Part shown: piece after piece, positions 62,403 through 64,000 of the stretch
How positions within the stretch are numbered: the first letter of the stretch is position 1
How the letters are laid out: each line of letters starts with the position of its first letter
NCBI RefSeq assembly: GCF_902460415.1
Contig: NZ_CABPTY010000001.1
Coordinates: 1-64,000 of the forward strand
Reading direction: 5' to 3'
Origin: Campylobacter_A concisus_Y
GTDB lineage: Bacteria > Campylobacterota > Campylobacteria > Campylobacterales > Campylobacteraceae
Length of the DNA: 64,000 nt
The notes under the pieces: model-generated
Database searches by the model: none
What the model was told of the DNA's origin: nothing
The model's input: the letters and a program-made list of their open reading frames with translations, nothing else
Translations under genes and position numbers: made by a program

Positions 62403-62902
62403 TATGCTTGTCCTGAAATAAGTGATATCGCACTTTGTGCTATTGTTTTTGCGTTTTGAAAGGCTACCACGTTTGCTTGGTATGCCCTTGTTGCTTCAAG
62501 TAGGTCAGACATCTCAATGACCGGATTTATATTTGGAAATGCGACGTAGCCATTTGCATTTGCATCTGGATGGCTCGGGTCATATTTTAGCTGAAAGTCA
62601 TTATCATCACGCACCACTTTATCCACGATCACGCTAGTTAGGGTAGGGTGAGCGTTTCTTGGTGAGCTTGGGTCGTCAAGCGGATTTTCATACTCGAGTA
62701 GACTTTGTGAGCTTTTAAGCTGATCGTTTAAAATTTTATCAAAGTTCATCTCTTTAAAGATGACTTCTTGTCTTCTATATGGGCCACCTTCAGCCGTTCT
62801 TGTAGTTTGAGCGTTTGCTATGTTTGAGCTGATGACGTTCATCCTAAAGCGTTGTGCGCTTAGTCCGTATCCACTAATATCAAAATCATTTAAGTATGAC
62901 AT
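62402..62902 (-). CDS. flgC: flagellar basal-body rod protein FlgC
   Basis: 166 aa, proximal rod protein. N-terminal SGYGLSAQRFRMNVISSNIA and the C-terminal rod motif (LLEATRAYQANVVAFQNAK) fit FlgC. Two adjacent ATGs exist; 62902 is preferred because AGGAG lies a normal distance upstream. Eight bases after flgB. Confidence 0.96.
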   Translation of the reverse strand: MSYLNDFDISGYGLSAQRFRMNVISSNIANAQTTRTAEGGPYRRQEVIFKEMNFDKILNDQLKSSQSLLEYENPLDDPSSPRNAHPTLTSVIVDKVVRDDNDFQLKYDPSHPDANANGYVAFPNINPVIEMSDLLEATRAYQANVVAFQNAKTIAQSAISLISGQA

Positions 62903-62910
62903 CATCTCTC

Positions 62911-63345
62911 CTAGTTCTTAGCGCTTGCGTCTATTACGTTTTTAAAGATATTACTTTGAGCCTTGTAGGCGTTATCAAGGGCGTTTATCATAACTGTGTT
63001 TTTACCCATTTCTGTTGTCTCAACATCAAGATCAACTGTATTTGCGTCATTTCTAGCCATGTGACCATCACGCAAGAAAATTTGAGCTGTGTCGCTTTTT
63101 GGAAAATCAACCGCAGCCATATGCGCTTCGTTTGTTTTAGCTAAATTTAGTTTTTTGCTCTCTGAAACGTTATAAATTTCATTTGCTTTTTCTTTTAAGA
63201 CATCTTCAAATCTTATATCCCTAGCCTTGTAAAATGGTGTATCAACATTTGCGAGATTGCCAGAGATTAGCTTTTGGCGTAGTTCTCTGCCTGCAAGGGC
63301 TGATTCAACAAGTGGGCTAGATTTTGATTTATCTAAAACAAACAT
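62911..63345 (-). CDS. flgB: flagellar basal-body rod protein FlgB
   Basis: 144 aa, first rod protein after the MS ring. LISGNLANVDTPFYKARDI is the conserved N-terminal rod motif, and the C-terminal helix ends NAYKAQSNIFKNVIDA. First gene of flgB-flgC-fliE-pbpB, driven by a sigma-54-type promoter. Confidence 0.96.
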   Translation of the reverse strand: MFVLDKSKSSPLVESALAGRELRQKLISGNLANVDTPFYKARDIRFEDVLKEKANEIYNVSESKKLNLAKTNEAHMAAVDFPKSDTAQIFLRDGHMARNDANTVDLDVETTEMGKNTVMINALDNAYKAQSNIFKNVIDASAKN

Positions 63346-63376
63346 TTAAAGTCCTTCTAAAATTTCACACATTTAT

Positions 63377-63394
63377 AAGCAAATGATGTTCCAA
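63377..63394 (-). promoter_or_regulatory. sigma-54 promoter of the flgB operon
   Basis: On the minus strand TTGGAAC-N5-TTGCTT with the invariant GG and GC ten bases apart, 31 bases upstream of flgB. Rod and hook genes of Campylobacter are known to depend on RpoN with the FlgSR system. Confidence 0.85.
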
Positions 63395-63407
63395 ATATAA
63401 GGTAAAT

Positions 63408-64000
63408 TTACTTTGTTTCATAAATTTTTGCCAGATCTTCTTTCATTTTTGTGACTTTTATACCACCAAGATAGTATTTTACCCCGTATTGTCCGCTATC
63501 TACGTCTGTTAAAATTTGATATTCGCCATTTTTTATCACGACCTTAAAAGGTAGTGCGATCTCGTGTTTATATTCGATGTCTCTTACGATCTGCTCGGCA
63601 AGTCTGTCATTTATCTTTTGATCGTTTGTTATGAAATAGTAGGCGTTAAATTTTTGCATAAATTCGTGTAAAACATACTCATTTGTGACATTTTCAAAAT
63701 GAGTTAGTCCAATTAGTGTAAATTTATCTTTGTTTTCAAGCTGATATTTTGTAAGCTCAGCTGCCTCTTTTTGGCAAGGTGGGCAAAATGTACCAAAAAT
63801 GTCGATCATTAAAACCTTATTCTCATCATTTTTGATAGCAAAGCCGCGATCTTTTCTAGCTAAAGTAAGCTCCTTGCCGCTTACATCTACAAGCTTAACT
63901 TCTTCATTTGGGCTAAATTCTTTAAAATTTGCACTGCTGCTCTCATCTTTGCCGCAACCAAAAAAAGCAAATAAAGCGATTATTAAAACAAGTAAATTTT
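63408..64000 (-). CDS. TlpA/ResA-like thioredoxin lipoprotein, 5' end outside window
   Basis: At least 197 residues; the frame continues past the window edge. Minus-strand reading from 63998 gives a lipoprotein signal core (LVLIIALFAFFGCGKDESSS, lipobox Cys), a short beta segment, then a thioredoxin fold with the redox motif CPPC in TFCPPCQKEA and a cis-Pro in ALPFKV. Family members are membrane-tethered periplasmic thiol reductases, often serving cytochrome c maturation. The stop lies just upstream of the flgB promoter. Confidence 0.88.
   Translation of the reverse strand, partial: NLLVLIIALFAFFGCGKDESSSANFKEFSPNEEVKLVDVSGKELTLARKDRGFAIKNDENKVLMIDIFGTFCPPCQKEAAELTKYQLENKDKFTLIGLTHFENVTNEYVLHEFMQKFNAYYFITNDQKINDRLAEQIVRDIEYKHEIALPFKVVIKNGEYQILTDVDSGQYGVKYYLGGIKVTKMKEDLAKIYETK

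Overview
The window reads as a low-GC, gene-dense Campylobacterota chromosome, most likely Campylobacter and probably close to C. concisus (an inference from gene content and order, not from a search). Supporting signs are napAGHBFLD without napC, separate but overlapping rpoB and rpoC, a fused CcsBA cytochrome c maturation protein, a Pgp2/Csd6-type cell-shape protease, the hemB-argF-DUF2603-hemN block, a MOMP-like porin, and flgB-flgC-fliE-pbpB with a sigma-54 promoter. Two runs of N (4502-4952 and 32920-33594) are assembly gaps.

Layout. 1-5 kb: two tandem methyl-accepting chemotaxis proteins, each with a strong terminator, then the inverted 3' end of a third MCP running into the first gap. 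5.1-11.7 kb: complete periplasmic nitrate reductase operon. 12-13.5 kb (minus): a copper-handling trio (PCuAC chaperone, unknown MxM protein, Sco1). 13.6-16.6 kb: cell-wall genes (Pgp2-like peptidase, alanine racemase) plus two small related exported proteins. 16.9-19.4 kb (minus): ribA-rsmG-(PP0621)-unknown-htpX. 19.5-23.2 kb: hemB, argF, DUF2603, hemN. 23.3-32.4 kb: a LapDG-controlled type I secretion operon (TolC with an N-terminal SPOR-like domain, LapG protease, LapD receptor, LapB ABC exporter, LapC adaptor, an unknown protein, and a LuxR-type regulator with a degenerate receiver). 33.6-51.3 kb: the information-processing block: four tRNAs, tuf, rpmG, tRNA-Trp, secE, nusG, rplKAJL, rpoBC, a DoxX protein, rpsL, rpsG, fusA, tRNA-Arg. 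51.7-55.4 kb: periplasmic rhodanese, Dps, a protein with a sigma-28-like promoter, a lipoprotein, a candidate small RNA and a porin. 55.5-60.2 kb: cytochrome c, CcsBA and two small membrane proteins. 60.3-64 kb (minus): pbpB, fliE, flgC, flgB and the 3' part of a TlpA-like lipoprotein gene.

How it fits together: the nap genes, copper chaperones, haem synthesis genes and CcsBA form the respiratory theme. The MCPs, the basal-body rod genes and the sigma-28 and sigma-54 promoters form the motility theme. The Lap operon is the most system-like accessory module: it has all the parts for c-di-GMP-controlled surface retention of a large adhesin, but no adhesin gene is visible here. Less expected observations are the SPOR-TolC fusion, a small membrane protein with six consecutive I@a/N@d heptads beside the second gap, and a promoter block shared by dps and a candidate small RNA upstream of the porin.
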